Source: Nocardioides caeni (lineage in GTDB: Bacteria; Actinomycetota; Actinomycetes; Propionibacteriales; Nocardioidaceae). Taken from it: a DNA stretch of 64,000 nt. The translations under genes and the position numbers were made by a program. The stretch lies in contig NZ_STGW01000001.1 in NCBI RefSeq assembly GCF_004912195.1, forward strand, positions 55,327 through 119,326. The letters are read 5' to 3'. Shown here piece by piece: positions 49,252-57,669 of this stretch. Every line of letters starts with the position of its first letter. Position 1 is the stretch's first letter. The notes below the pieces were generated by a model that searched no databases, was not told the origin of the DNA, and saw only the letters and a list, made by a program, of their open reading frames with translations.

Positions 49252-49674
49252 ATGCGTCGGCTCGTCTCGATCCCCGCCGCGGCACTGCTGCTGGCCGCGA
49301 CGGTGGCGCTGGCCGGTTGCGGTGGTGACGACGCGGAGGAGCCACGCAGCGAGCGCAGCGCCACCAACGGGGCCAGTGGCACGGATGCCACGACTTCCGC
49401 GCCGGCCACGACTCCCGTGACACCTACGCCTCCCGACCTGCCCGGCTGCTCCGGGGTCTGGGTCGAGGGCAGGCGTCTCCCAGCCGGTTATGCCGGGTGC
49501 GTCGACGACGCGGGCGAGGTGTCGCGGGACGTGAGGATGTGCTCGATCGGCGACACCCTCGCTACTCACGACGACCGCTGGTACGCCGTCCCGGGGCGTG
49601 TGATCAATCACGCAGTCCCCGATCTGGAGCGCGATCAGGCCTACCAGTCGGCGGTTCTGGCCTGCACGGGCTGA
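49252..49674 (+). CDS. Small lipoprotein of unknown function
   Basis: A 140-aa protein with signal MRRLVSIPAAALLLAATVAL and lipobox LAGC, a Thr/Ala/Pro linker, and a domain of about 75 aa with six Cys in pairs (GCSGVW, AGCVDD, MCSIGD, LACTG end). No family recognised. TACGCT lies 6 nt before ATG 49252 (leaderless), which decides the start over an upstream GTG. The following 135 bp up to the PLD gene contain no gene. Confidence 0.65.
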   Translation: MRRLVSIPAAALLLAATVALAGCGGDDAEEPRSERSATNGASGTDATTSAPATTPVTPTPPDLPGCSGVWVEGRRLPAGYAGCVDDAGEVSRDVRMCSIGDTLATHDDRWYAVPGRVINHAVPDLERDQAYQSAVLACTG

Positions 49675-49809
49675 CGCGCCGGGCCATCGGGCCGAATCGG
49701 ACGGGACGGTCTCCTCGGTTATGGTGGTGCGACGACGACGCCTGGCTGGATCGCCGGGTGCGGCTCCGCGATGACGTGGGCCTGGCCGTTTCCAGTGAGG
49801 GAGTTCTCC

Positions 49810-51177
49810 ATGCTGTCACCCCTGCGCCGCCTGCTCGCATGGCTCACCGCAGTCGCGATCGCACTCGGTCTGTGCCTGATGCCGGCCACCAGCGCATCAG
49901 CCGACAACCAGTACTGGATGCCGGGACCGGGCGTCGAGTCGCCGAAGGGTGGGGCACCGGACTTCTACACGCCGCCGACCGGTGTCCGCTTCAACGATCC
50001 CTTCAACCGGGTGCACGGTCGCTCCGCGATCCGGCAGCACATCCTGCGGACCATCGACAGCGTCCCCGCCGGCGGCATCATGCAGATGTCGGCCTGGAAC
50101 ATCCGCGGCCGCAACTTCGTCAACGCGCTCATCCGTGCCCACAAGCGCGGCGTCGGCGTCCAGATCGTGATGGATCGCGGCAACTGGAACGCCTCGCACC
50201 CCAACCCCGAGGTCGCCGACCTCTCCCGCGTGCTCGCCGGCACCGAGCGTGGTCGCAAGTACCAGAGCTTCCTCAAGCTCTGCGCCGGGTCCTGCCGCGG
50301 CGCCCGCGGCATCCCGCACTCGAAGTTCTTCCTCTTCAGCAAGGCCGGCAACGCACGCAAGATCGTCATCTTCGGCTCCAACAACGCCACCGACGTGGCG
50401 GCCAACCAGCAGTGGAACGACGTCTACACGTGGACCAACCGCGACGAGATCTACGCGAAGTTCGTTCAGGTCTTCAACCAGATGAAGCGTGACCGCAACG
50501 TCGGGGCGCAGGGTTTCCAGCGCCTGGTGATCAACTCCGCGCAGACCGTCGAGTTCTTCCCCTACGTCGGGCCCGTGCCGCAAGTCGTCCCGGACCCCGA
50601 CATGGCCCGCCTCAACCGCGTCCAGTGCCAGGGCGCGACGGGTGGAGCCGGCACCAACGGCCGCACCAAGATCCGGGTCGCCCAGACGGCCATCCACGGC
50701 GACCGCGGCGAGCGCCTCGCCAACAAGCTCGTCAAGCTGCGCCGCGCCGGCTGCGACATCCGGATCGTCTACGCCCTCATGGGCGACCGCGTGAAGGGAA
50801 TCCTCACGCGCGGCGGCGTCGGCCTCTCCAAGTACGCCTACGACGGCGACGAGAACGGCGTCTACGAGATCTACCTGCACATGAAGGCCATGGCCATCAG
50901 CGGCAACTACAACGGTGTGTCCAACGAGCGGATCGTGTGGAACGGCAGCGCCAACTGGAGCGCCGTGCCGCTCGCCAGCGACGAGGTGGTCGGTCAGTTC
51001 GACTCGGGTCCGCTGACCAACAAGTACATCAGCTGGATCGACTACCTCTACACGCACCGGCCCGGTCACTGGCGGGTGGGGCGCATGACGATCGGCAGCA
51101 CGGAGGACCGCACCGAGGACATTGCCCGTCAGCGTGGCGTGGACCCGTACTCCTTCATGAAGGAGCAGGGGCTGTAG
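49810..51177 (+). CDS. Secreted phospholipase D-like protein with altered HKD motifs
   Basis: A 455-aa exported protein with a signal peptide ending near ASA (31) and two PLD-like halves. The motifs read HSKFFLFSKAG (H170, K172) and HMKAMAISGNY (H357, K359), each followed at distance by the SNN/GSANWS serine-asparagine element; the Asp of HxKx4D is Ser in both. Relatives with this pattern occur across Nocardioides-like genomes. It may cleave or transfer phosphodiesters on lipid or teichoic polymers. GGGAG precedes ATG 49810. Confidence 0.8.
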   Translation: MLSPLRRLLAWLTAVAIALGLCLMPATSASADNQYWMPGPGVESPKGGAPDFYTPPTGVRFNDPFNRVHGRSAIRQHILRTIDSVPAGGIMQMSAWNIRGRNFVNALIRAHKRGVGVQIVMDRGNWNASHPNPEVADLSRVLAGTERGRKYQSFLKLCAGSCRGARGIPHSKFFLFSKAGNARKIVIFGSNNATDVAANQQWNDVYTWTNRDEIYAKFVQVFNQMKRDRNVGAQGFQRLVINSAQTVEFFPYVGPVPQVVPDPDMARLNRVQCQGATGGAGTNGRTKIRVAQTAIHGDRGERLANKLVKLRRAGCDIRIVYALMGDRVKGILTRGGVGLSKYAYDGDENGVYEIYLHMKAMAISGNYNGVSNERIVWNGSANWSAVPLASDEVVGQFDSGPLTNKYISWIDYLYTHRPGHWRVGRMTIGSTEDRTEDIARQRGVDPYSFMKEQGL

Positions 51178-51196
51178 GCCTCCGGGACCGCAGCGA

Positions 51197-51225
51197 CCGG
51201 TCGCCCGCGACGTGCGGGCGACCGG
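51197..51225. terminator. Hairpin after the PLD-like gene
   Basis: Perfect 12-bp stem CCGGTCGCCCGC / GCGGGCGACCGG with a 5-nt loop, 20 bp after the PLD stop. No T-run follows. It separates the PLD gene from the next, leaderless operon. Confidence 0.6.
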
Positions 51226-51247
51226 CGCAGCGTCTAGGGTTCTGCGC

Positions 51248-52825
51248 GTGGTGAGCGAGGCTGGCCGGATCCGGCTCGATCTGGACGGCATCCATTTCGA
51301 CGCGCCGTTCACCGGGTCGGCCGACGTGCACTTCGGCGATCACCGCGGCTGGTCCTTCGCCGCCGAGGCCCCGGGTCAGACCCTCGTGGCGTGGCCGAAG
51401 CGGCTGCGGCGCTTCCTCGACGGGCACGCGCGGGTGCGGATCGTCCAGGACGGCCGGACGCTCTACGACGATGCCGTCCGGTTCACCGACGCCGACCGCG
51501 AGGTCGTCCTCCGGGACAAGCACGGCATTCCGGTCACGGTCGACAAGTGGGGCCTGCTGCAGCGCACCTTCGAGGACCGGGCCGGAGACCTGCGCGGCAT
51601 CATGGCCGACGAGTCGGCCCGCATCCTCGACGTGCTGCGCGAGCAGTGCGACGTGCCCGCATGGATCTCGTTCGGCACGCTGCTCGGTGCGGCCCGCGAT
51701 GGCAAGGCGATCGGTCACGACTCCGACGTCGACCTCTGCTACCTCTCCCGACAGCCGACGCCCGCGGAGTCGCAGCGCGAGCTGTGGCGCATCGCCCGGG
51801 TGCTCCGGTCCAACGGCATGCGGGTGCAGATGCGCACGGGCAGCTTCCTGACGGTCATGATCGAGACCCCCGACGGCGCTGGCCTGGGGATCGACGTCTA
51901 CACGACCTTCTTCTTCGACGGGCTCTTCTACGAGACCGCGACCGTGCGGGCGCCCGTGCCCGAGTCCGCCGTGCTGCCCCTCGGCACGCTGCCCTTCGAA
52001 GGCCGACAGCTTGCCGCCCCCGCGGATCCCGCTGCCATCCTGGCGGCCTCCTACGGCCCCGGCTGGCGCGTGCCCGACCCGTCGTTCCAGCACCAGCCCG
52101 GACCCGAGATCGAGAAGCGGTTCGACGGCTGGTTCGGCAAGTTCTGGCGTCAGCGCCGGGAGTGGTCGAACGCCAACCAGCAGCAGTCCGAGACGCCGGG
52201 CGAGCCGTCGGCGTTCGCCGGGTGGGTCGCCGGTCTCGTCCCGGCCGACCACCGGGTCGTCGAGATCGGCTGTGCTGCCGGCGTCGACGCCGCATCCTGG
52301 GCGGACGGCGGATTCGAGGTCGTCGCGTTCGACTTCGCCCACGCGCCCAAGCGGCGCTGGCCGGAGCGGGAGGGCCTCACCCGCGGCGGTCTCAACCTGT
52401 ACGACGCCCGCGACACCTTCACTCGTGCGGCGATGCTCGCCCACCATCCCGGCCCTCAGGCCGTGGTGGCGCGAGGCCTGCTGGAGTCCGTGGCTCCCGA
52501 CGGCCGGGCCCGTTTCTGGGAGCTGGTGCCGGTGGCGCTGCGGCGCGGCGGCCTGCTCTGCCTGGAGTCGGAGTCATGGTCGGGTCCGTCGATCGGCGCC
52601 CGCCGCAACGACGCCGCGCCGCGGGTCTGGCCGGCCTCGCCCCACGACGCGATCGACGCGATCCGTGCCGCCGGGGGCACCGTGACCGAGTCCGAGGGCA
52701 TCGCCGAGGCCGAGGCGGTGCACGGCTCCCGCGCCGTCGTGGCCCCCGTCCCCTGGCGGCTGGTCGCCAGCTGGCCCGCCCCTGCCGCAGCTGCGGCCAC
52801 CGACCGATCGGAGATCGCCGAATGA
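51248..52825 (+). CDS. LicD-like nucleotidyltransferase fused to a SAM methyltransferase
   Basis: A 525-aa two-part protein. After a beta-rich N-terminal part, residues 120-300 form a LicD/Fukutin-type domain with SFGTLLGAARDGKAIGHDSD and metal Asp residues 158, 160, 162; LicD proteins transfer phosphocholine or similar groups to glycans. Residues 330-500 form a class I methyltransferase with EIGCAAG (339-345). TAGGGT lies 7 nt before GTG 51248 (leaderless). It overlaps the sulfotransferase gene by ATGA. Modification of a surface glycopolymer is inferred. Confidence 0.8.
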   Translation: MVSEAGRIRLDLDGIHFDAPFTGSADVHFGDHRGWSFAAEAPGQTLVAWPKRLRRFLDGHARVRIVQDGRTLYDDAVRFTDADREVVLRDKHGIPVTVDKWGLLQRTFEDRAGDLRGIMADESARILDVLREQCDVPAWISFGTLLGAARDGKAIGHDSDVDLCYLSRQPTPAESQRELWRIARVLRSNGMRVQMRTGSFLTVMIETPDGAGLGIDVYTTFFFDGLFYETATVRAPVPESAVLPLGTLPFEGRQLAAPADPAAILAASYGPGWRVPDPSFQHQPGPEIEKRFDGWFGKFWRQRREWSNANQQQSETPGEPSAFAGWVAGLVPADHRVVEIGCAAGVDAASWADGGFEVVAFDFAHAPKRRWPEREGLTRGGLNLYDARDTFTRAAMLAHHPGPQAVVARGLLESVAPDGRARFWELVPVALRRGGLLCLESESWSGPSIGARRNDAAPRVWPASPHDAIDAIRAAGGTVTESEGIAEAEAVHGSRAVVAPVPWRLVASWPAPAAAAATDRSEIAE

Positions 52826-54099
52826 CCCGGACCGTCCACCTGCACGTCGGTTCGCCCAAGTCCGGCACGACGTACCTCCAGCGTCTGCTCGACGCCAACC
52901 GGGGCGTCCTCGCCGACAGTGGTGTCCTCGTCGTGGGACGCAACCAGGGCGAGCGGGTCCGCGCCGGTCTGCAGGTCCGGGAGGACGCGCGGTGGCAGGA
53001 GATGGAGCCCCGCCCCGACCACTGGGGTGACTTCGTGCGGGAGATCCGCGCCTGGCAGGGGCACACGGCCGTGCTGTCCTACGAGCTGCTGTCGGCGGCG
53101 ACGGCGGAGCAGGCCCAGCGCGTGTTCGACGACCTGGCCGGTCTCGACGTGCACGTCGTCATCACCGGCCGCGACCTGGGACGGGCAGTCCCGTCGGCCT
53201 GGCAGGAGCGGCTCAAGTTCGGGCTGACCACGCCGCTCGAAGAGTGGAGTCCGCCGCCGGCCAGCAATGCGCGATCCGAGTGGGGGTGGCGGACGATCGA
53301 CCCGGCGTCGGTCGCCGAGCGCTGGACCCCGCCGGCGGGGCCGGACCACCTCCACCTGGTCACCGTGCCCCGGAGTCCCGCGGCGCCGGACGAGCTGTGG
53401 CGGCGCTTCGCCGATGCGTGCGGCTTGAGCGGGATCCCGGTCGACCTCGAGCTCCCGCGCGTCAACGAGTCGCTGGGTGCCGTGGGCGCCGAGCTGCTGC
53501 GACGCTTCAACGAGCGGCTCCGCCCGCCGCTGGTCGGCAGTGCCGAGCGCGCACGCTGGCTGCGCGACCTGATGGCGCACCAGATCATCGCCCAGCGGGA
53601 CGACGTGCCGCTCGCCATGACCGACGAGCACCTCCGCAAGGCCGAGCGCCGCTCGGCGGCGACCATCGAGGCGCTGACCGCCGCCGGCTGCGTCGTCCAC
53701 GGCGACCTCGAGGACCTGCGTGCCTCGCGGAGCACCGGGCGGATGCCGAGTGACGTGAGTGACGCCGAGGTGCTCGACGCCGCGCTCGACGCCCTCCTCG
53801 AGCTCCTGCTGGTCCACCGCTCGGCGGCGGGATCGCGGGGCAGAGGCCGTGGGGGAGCGGGCGGATCGCGGCTGAGCCGGTGGGTCCGCTCCGCGACGGG
53901 TCCGGTCGTGCGCCAGCGTGACGAGGCGCTGCGCCGCCGTCTCGACGAGCTCGAGCGCGAGGTCCAGGAGGCCCGCGAGCTGCAGCAGCGCGTGGCGATG
54001 CTCCAGGACGTCGTGACGGAGCTGGTGCTGCCGGCCGACGCCCGCAACCGGGACGTGACGCTGAGCGGGTTGCGCCGCTACCGCAGGAACTCGTTGTGA
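52822..54099 (+). CDS. Sulfotransferase-like protein with C-terminal coiled coil
   Basis: A 425-aa protein with the PAPS-type P-loop GSPKSGTTYLQ (10-20) and a 3'-phosphate-like segment VVITGRDLGRAVPSAWQE, as in carbohydrate sulfotransferases. After residue 340 a basic Gly/Arg linker leads to a coiled coil (LRRRLDELEREVQEARELQQ) ending in ELVLPAD. It overlaps both neighbours by 4 bp, so LicD-methyltransferase, sulfotransferase and the small coiled-coil protein are one translationally coupled operon. Confidence 0.78.
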   Translation: MTRTVHLHVGSPKSGTTYLQRLLDANRGVLADSGVLVVGRNQGERVRAGLQVREDARWQEMEPRPDHWGDFVREIRAWQGHTAVLSYELLSAATAEQAQRVFDDLAGLDVHVVITGRDLGRAVPSAWQERLKFGLTTPLEEWSPPPASNARSEWGWRTIDPASVAERWTPPAGPDHLHLVTVPRSPAAPDELWRRFADACGLSGIPVDLELPRVNESLGAVGAELLRRFNERLRPPLVGSAERARWLRDLMAHQIIAQRDDVPLAMTDEHLRKAERRSAATIEALTAAGCVVHGDLEDLRASRSTGRMPSDVSDAEVLDAALDALLELLLVHRSAAGSRGRGRGGAGGSRLSRWVRSATGPVVRQRDEALRRRLDELEREVQEARELQQRVAMLQDVVTELVLPADARNRDVTLSGLRRYRRNSL

Positions 54100-54305
54100 G
54101 CCTCGACCGCGTCCGTCGCCGGGCTCAGGACAGCGCGGCGCTGGCCGACGTGGTGAGGGTGAGCCGTCAGTACCGGCGGTTGGCCGAGCTGGAGATCGGC
54201 GTACGCGAGAACGCCCTGCTGCGCGAGCGGCTGGACGGCGTGCTCTCCGAACTGGAGCGGGCCGTCGTGCCGGTGCTGGAGCGGATCCACCCCGACCAGC
54301 ACTAA
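54096..54305 (+). CDS. 69-aa coiled-coil protein (DUF6752-like), paralog of the sulfotransferase tail
   Basis: A small protein read from GTG 54096, overlapping the sulfotransferase stop. Its core LAELEIGVRENALLRERLD and ELERAVVPVLE follow the same heptads and spacing as LDELEREVQEARELQQRV and TELVLP in the sulfotransferase C-terminus, suggesting that the two coiled coils are related and may pair. No enzymatic motif. Confidence 0.6.
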   Translation: MSLDRVRRRAQDSAALADVVRVSRQYRRLAELEIGVRENALLRERLDGVLSELERAVVPVLERIHPDQH

Positions 54306-54437
54306 GTCGGCGTGTCGCCGCGACAACGGCGGATGGGAATTACATATTTGTAGTTTCTCAACACCCCTTGCCGTGGTGTCGATGTGACTGGTGTGATCCG
54401 TGTGCACCGAGTTCATCAGCGTTACGGGGGTTCTTCC
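54306..54437 (+). promoter_or_regulatory. AT-rich leader region before the EEP-PLD gene
   Basis: This 132-bp gap holds an AT-rich island with the palindrome TACATATTTGTA (54341-54352), out of character with the surrounding GC content. It probably carries the promoter for the secreted EEP-PLD protein; I cannot assign -35/-10 boxes with confidence. GGGGG lies just before ATG 54438. Confidence 0.35.
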
Positions 54438-55832
54438 ATGTCCGCAGGTCTGCGCCGCACCGCGGGCGGATTCCGCGCTCCCGGAACCCTCCTGACGGCG
54501 GTCCTGCTGCTGGCCCTGGCGCTCGCCGCCGGCGAGTGGGGACGTGACGTCCTGACCCCGACGGCAGCGGAGTCCCCGCGCGTGGCGCAGCGCACCGACG
54601 GTGCCGTGAGCGAGCCGATCCGCATCGTCCAGGCCAACATCAAGTCCGGCATGGCCAACTCCAGGACGCGCGAGGACGTCAACGCGGTCTATCGTCGCGC
54701 CCCCGACTTCGTGACCTTCAACGAGGTCACCTACCGCCCCGACTCGATGCTCCTCCGTGACGGCTACGCCCTCTTCCGCACTCCCGGGGCCTACAAGGGG
54801 GAGACCCCGGTCGCCTGGAACACCGCGCGCTGGACCCTCATCGGCTCTGGCACCCATCTGATCAGCAACCGCAAGCGGCCGGCCGGCACCTCCGGCTTCG
54901 AGCTCGGCATCCGCTACGCCAACTGGATCACCGTCCAGAGCGCCTCGGGACAGACGGTGTCGGTGGTCTCGACGCACTTCTCCCCGGAGGGCGGCTACAC
55001 GGCGGGCATCACCGCGCCATCGCTACGGCGTCTCGGTCTCCTCGTCGCCGGCCTGCGCGCCGCCGGTCCGGTCCTCGTCGGCGGTGACCTCAACGCCAAC
55101 TACAAGAACGCCAGCGACTACCCGCGGAGCACGATGAAGGAGGCCGGGCTCACCCCGACGTACGACGTCATGGGAGCGGCCCTCGCGACCGGCGTCTATC
55201 GCAACGCCACCATCGACTACATCCTGCTCGGCGCGGCCGAGCAGTTCCAGGTGCTCAAGCAGTGGGTGCAGGACATCAACTCCGACCACCGCCTCCTGTT
55301 CGCCGACGTCGCGATGGTCGGCGCCGGCGCGGTGGCCTTCTCGCCCGGCGTGGTGACCAACGACCCGGTCGACGCCCCCAACACCGTGGCGGTGCTGGTG
55401 CGGCGGATCCTCAACAAGGCGCCGGCGGGCGCGACCGTCCACGTCATCACGCGACGGATCGATGGCAGCGCCCTGCTGACCGCGATCGAGCAGGCCCGCG
55501 CTCGCGGCGTGAACGTCCAGGTGATGACCCGCACGAAGGCGTATCGGGCCAGCGCCGCCGAGCGTCGCCTCATCCGCGTTCTCGGCACGAGGACGTCCGG
55601 CCGGTCGTGGATCCTGCGGGTCTCCGGCGCGACGTGGGACCGGTGGCAGCTGCCGACCGCGAGCGTGCTGGCCAGCGCGAGTGGCGGCGCGACCGCACTG
55701 CGGACCGACATCAACCGTCCGCTGGTCCCCGCGTCCGCCCGGGTCGCGACCCGGGCCCGGATCCAGATCGGCAAGACGGCCTACGACGCCCTGTGGAGCC
55801 GCAAGCAGCGGGCCTCCGGCTGGAAGCCCTGA
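54438..55832 (+). CDS. Secreted EEP-domain protein fused to a PLD-like half domain
   Basis: A 464-aa protein with a membrane-spanning signal (about 16-32), then a complete EEP domain: IRIVQANIKSG, FVTFNEVTY, VSVVSTHFSPE, LVGGDLNANY, IDYILLG, NSDHRLLF. From about residue 320 a segment (RRILNKAPAGATVHVITRRI, LLTAIEQARARGVNVQVMTR) aligns with the first half of the PLD protein encoded at 49810, but no HKD His/Lys remain. The fusion links the two enzyme types found separately in this cluster. Confidence 0.82.
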   Translation: MSAGLRRTAGGFRAPGTLLTAVLLLALALAAGEWGRDVLTPTAAESPRVAQRTDGAVSEPIRIVQANIKSGMANSRTREDVNAVYRRAPDFVTFNEVTYRPDSMLLRDGYALFRTPGAYKGETPVAWNTARWTLIGSGTHLISNRKRPAGTSGFELGIRYANWITVQSASGQTVSVVSTHFSPEGGYTAGITAPSLRRLGLLVAGLRAAGPVLVGGDLNANYKNASDYPRSTMKEAGLTPTYDVMGAALATGVYRNATIDYILLGAAEQFQVLKQWVQDINSDHRLLFADVAMVGAGAVAFSPGVVTNDPVDAPNTVAVLVRRILNKAPAGATVHVITRRIDGSALLTAIEQARARGVNVQVMTRTKAYRASAAERRLIRVLGTRTSGRSWILRVSGATWDRWQLPTASVLASASGGATALRTDINRPLVPASARVATRARIQIGKTAYDALWSRKQRASGWKP

Positions 55833-55856
55833 GCGGCGGAGGCCAGGGCCAGGCGG

Positions 55857-56291
55857 TCAGGGACGCTGGGTGAGGTTGCGACCCGAGGCGATGCCCTTCT
55901 TCACCGCGCTCGAGGCCACCTGGCCGGCGATCTGGCCGGCCATCGCTCCCGCCTGACGGAGCTGGTCGCCCACCTGCTGGGTCGCGGCCAGAGGCGCCAG
56001 GATCAGGTCGGCCCGTGCGAGCAGGCCGTCGGCCTTCTCCACGACGACGCGGAAGTCGTCGACGGTGCCGTCGAAGCCCCGGATCGAGGCATTGAAGCCC
56101 TCGAGGGCGGCGGTGAAGTCGACCAGCAGGGAGCCGAACGTGTCGAGCGTGGTGTTGAGCCGGTCGGCGGTGGCGTCCAGCTTCGTGATCGTCTGGTCGA
56201 CGTCGAGGACGGTCCGCACCCGGGAGCGCTTGCGTCCGTCGCCCGTCGGGTCGTCGAGGCCGGGACGCGGGGTGGGGTGGAACTCGCTCAT
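55857..56291 (-). CDS. Helical conserved hypothetical protein
   Basis: The 144-aa product has no signal peptide. After a charged N-terminus, residues 27-130 form long helices with repeated hydrophobic spacing (VDQTITKLDATADRLNTTLD, FTAALEGFNASIRGFDGTV, DDFRVVVEKADGLLARADLI), similar to apolipoprotein- or phasin-like coiled coils. It may bind membranes or granules, but this is a guess. TACGAT lies 8 nt before ATG 56291. Confidence 0.6.
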   Translation of the reverse strand: MSEFHPTPRPGLDDPTGDGRKRSRVRTVLDVDQTITKLDATADRLNTTLDTFGSLLVDFTAALEGFNASIRGFDGTVDDFRVVVEKADGLLARADLILAPLAATQQVGDQLRQAGAMAGQIAGQVASSAVKKGIASGRNLTQRP

Positions 56292-56353
56292 GGCCGCCGA
56301 TCGTAGTGCTGCGTCTCACGGGTCCATGTGTCGTGCTCACCCACCGACCCGGA

Positions 56354-56371
56354 CCTACCGACGGGTAGGCT
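56354..56371 (+). promoter_or_regulatory. Operator-like palindrome over the acyl-CoA dehydrogenase promoter
   Basis: CCTACC-GACG-GGTAGG is a perfect inverted repeat; its right arm overlaps TAGGCT (56366-56371), a likely -10. Repressor binding here would block the acyl-CoA dehydrogenase gene. It differs from the KstR boxes, implying another regulator. Confidence 0.5.
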
Positions 56372-56404
56372 GCGGCTGTTCCAGCACCCAGGGAAAGGCA
56401 ACCG

Positions 56405-57601
56405 ATGGCGCGCCTGTGTCAGACCGACGGACTCAACGAGGACCAGACCGAGATCCTCAAGGCCGTACGACAGTTCGTCGACGAGCAGATCATCCCGGTC
56501 GCGCAGGAGCTCGAGCACGCGGACGAGTACCCGACCGACATCATCGAGGGCCTCAAGGAGCTCGGTGTCTTCGGACTCACGATCCCCGAGGAGTTCGGTG
56601 GTCTGGGCGAGTCGCTGCTGACCTACGCGCTCGTCGTCGAGGAGATCGCCCGCGGCTGGATGAGCGTCTCGGGTGTCATCAACACCCACTTCATCGTCGC
56701 CTACCTGCTGATGCAGCACGGCACCGACGAGCAGAAGCAGAAGTACCTGCCGCGGATGGCGACCGGCGAGGTCCGGGGTGCGTTCTCGATGTCCGAGCCC
56801 GGCCTGGGCTCCGACGTCTCGGCCGTGTCGACCAAGGCGACCAAGCAGGACGACGGCTCCTACTCGATCACCGGCCAGAAGATGTGGCTGACCAACGGGT
56901 CGACCTCCACCCTGGTCGCGCTGCTGACCAAGACCGACGAGGGCGCCGAGTCGGTCTACAAGAACATGACCACCTTCCTCGTCGAGAAGGAGGCCGGCTT
57001 CGGTGAGACCGCCCAGGGCGTCACCGTGCCCGGCAAGATCGACAAGATGGGCTACAAGGGCGTCGAGACGACCGAGCTCATCCTCGAGGGCCACCAGATC
57101 GCCGCCGACCAGATCCTCGGCGGCGAGCCCGGCAAGGGCTTCTTCCAGATGATGGACGGCGTCGAGGTCGGCCGCGTCAACGTCGCCGCCCGCGCGTGCG
57201 GCCTGGCCTGGCGTGGTTTCGAGCTCGGCATCGCCTACGCCCAGCAGCGCAAGACCTTCGGGAAGGTCATCGCCGACCACCAGGCGGTCCTGTTCCGCCT
57301 CGCGGAGATGGCGACCAAGGTCGAGACCGCGCACAACATGATGGTCCGCGCCGCCCGCCTCAAGGACACCGGCAAGCGGATGGACGTCGAGGCCGGCATG
57401 GCCAAGATGGTCGCCTCCGAGTACGCCAACGAGGTCGTCGAGGACTCCTTCCGGATCCACGGCGGCTACGGCTACTCCAAGGAGTACGAGATCGAGCGCC
57501 TCATGCGCGAGGTCAAGTTCATGCTCATCGGTGAGGGCACCTCCGACATCCAGAAGATGATCATCGGCCGCGCCCTGTTGAAGGACTACAAGCTCAAGTG
57601 A
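56405..57601 (+). CDS. Acyl-CoA dehydrogenase
   Basis: A 398-aa FAD enzyme that introduces the alpha-beta double bond in acyl-CoAs. N-terminal helices (QTEILKAVRQFVDEQIIPVA), the FAD/substrate segment GAFSMSEPGLGSDVSAVST, KMWLTNGSTS, and the C-terminal IHGGYGYSKEYEIERLMREVK with IGEGTSDIQ, which supplies the catalytic Glu region. Chain length is unknown. AGGGAAAGG precedes ATG 56405. Terminator-like hairpin after the stop. Confidence 0.93.
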   Translation: MARLCQTDGLNEDQTEILKAVRQFVDEQIIPVAQELEHADEYPTDIIEGLKELGVFGLTIPEEFGGLGESLLTYALVVEEIARGWMSVSGVINTHFIVAYLLMQHGTDEQKQKYLPRMATGEVRGAFSMSEPGLGSDVSAVSTKATKQDDGSYSITGQKMWLTNGSTSTLVALLTKTDEGAESVYKNMTTFLVEKEAGFGETAQGVTVPGKIDKMGYKGVETTELILEGHQIAADQILGGEPGKGFFQMMDGVEVGRVNVAARACGLAWRGFELGIAYAQQRKTFGKVIADHQAVLFRLAEMATKVETAHNMMVRAARLKDTGKRMDVEAGMAKMVASEYANEVVEDSFRIHGGYGYSKEYEIERLMREVKFMLIGEGTSDIQKMIIGRALLKDYKLK

Positions 57602-57624
57602 GCTGACGTCCCACGGCTCACACG

Positions 57625-57662
57625 GAGGCCGGCGCGTTCCCCTCGGGGAGCGGGCCGGCCTC
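57625..57662. terminator. Bidirectional terminator between convergent genes
   Basis: GAGGCCGGC and GCCGGCCTC form a perfect 9-bp stem with an inner CCCCTCGGGG hairpin, between the acyl-CoA dehydrogenase stop and the YfhO-like stop. TCGTTT follows on the plus strand. Confidence 0.7.
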
Positions 57663-57669
57663 AGTCGTT

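Noticed and set aside
49675..49809. Possible small RNA or riboswitch before the PLD gene
   Set aside because: No stable conserved fold or terminator is visible; the region is a plain leader.
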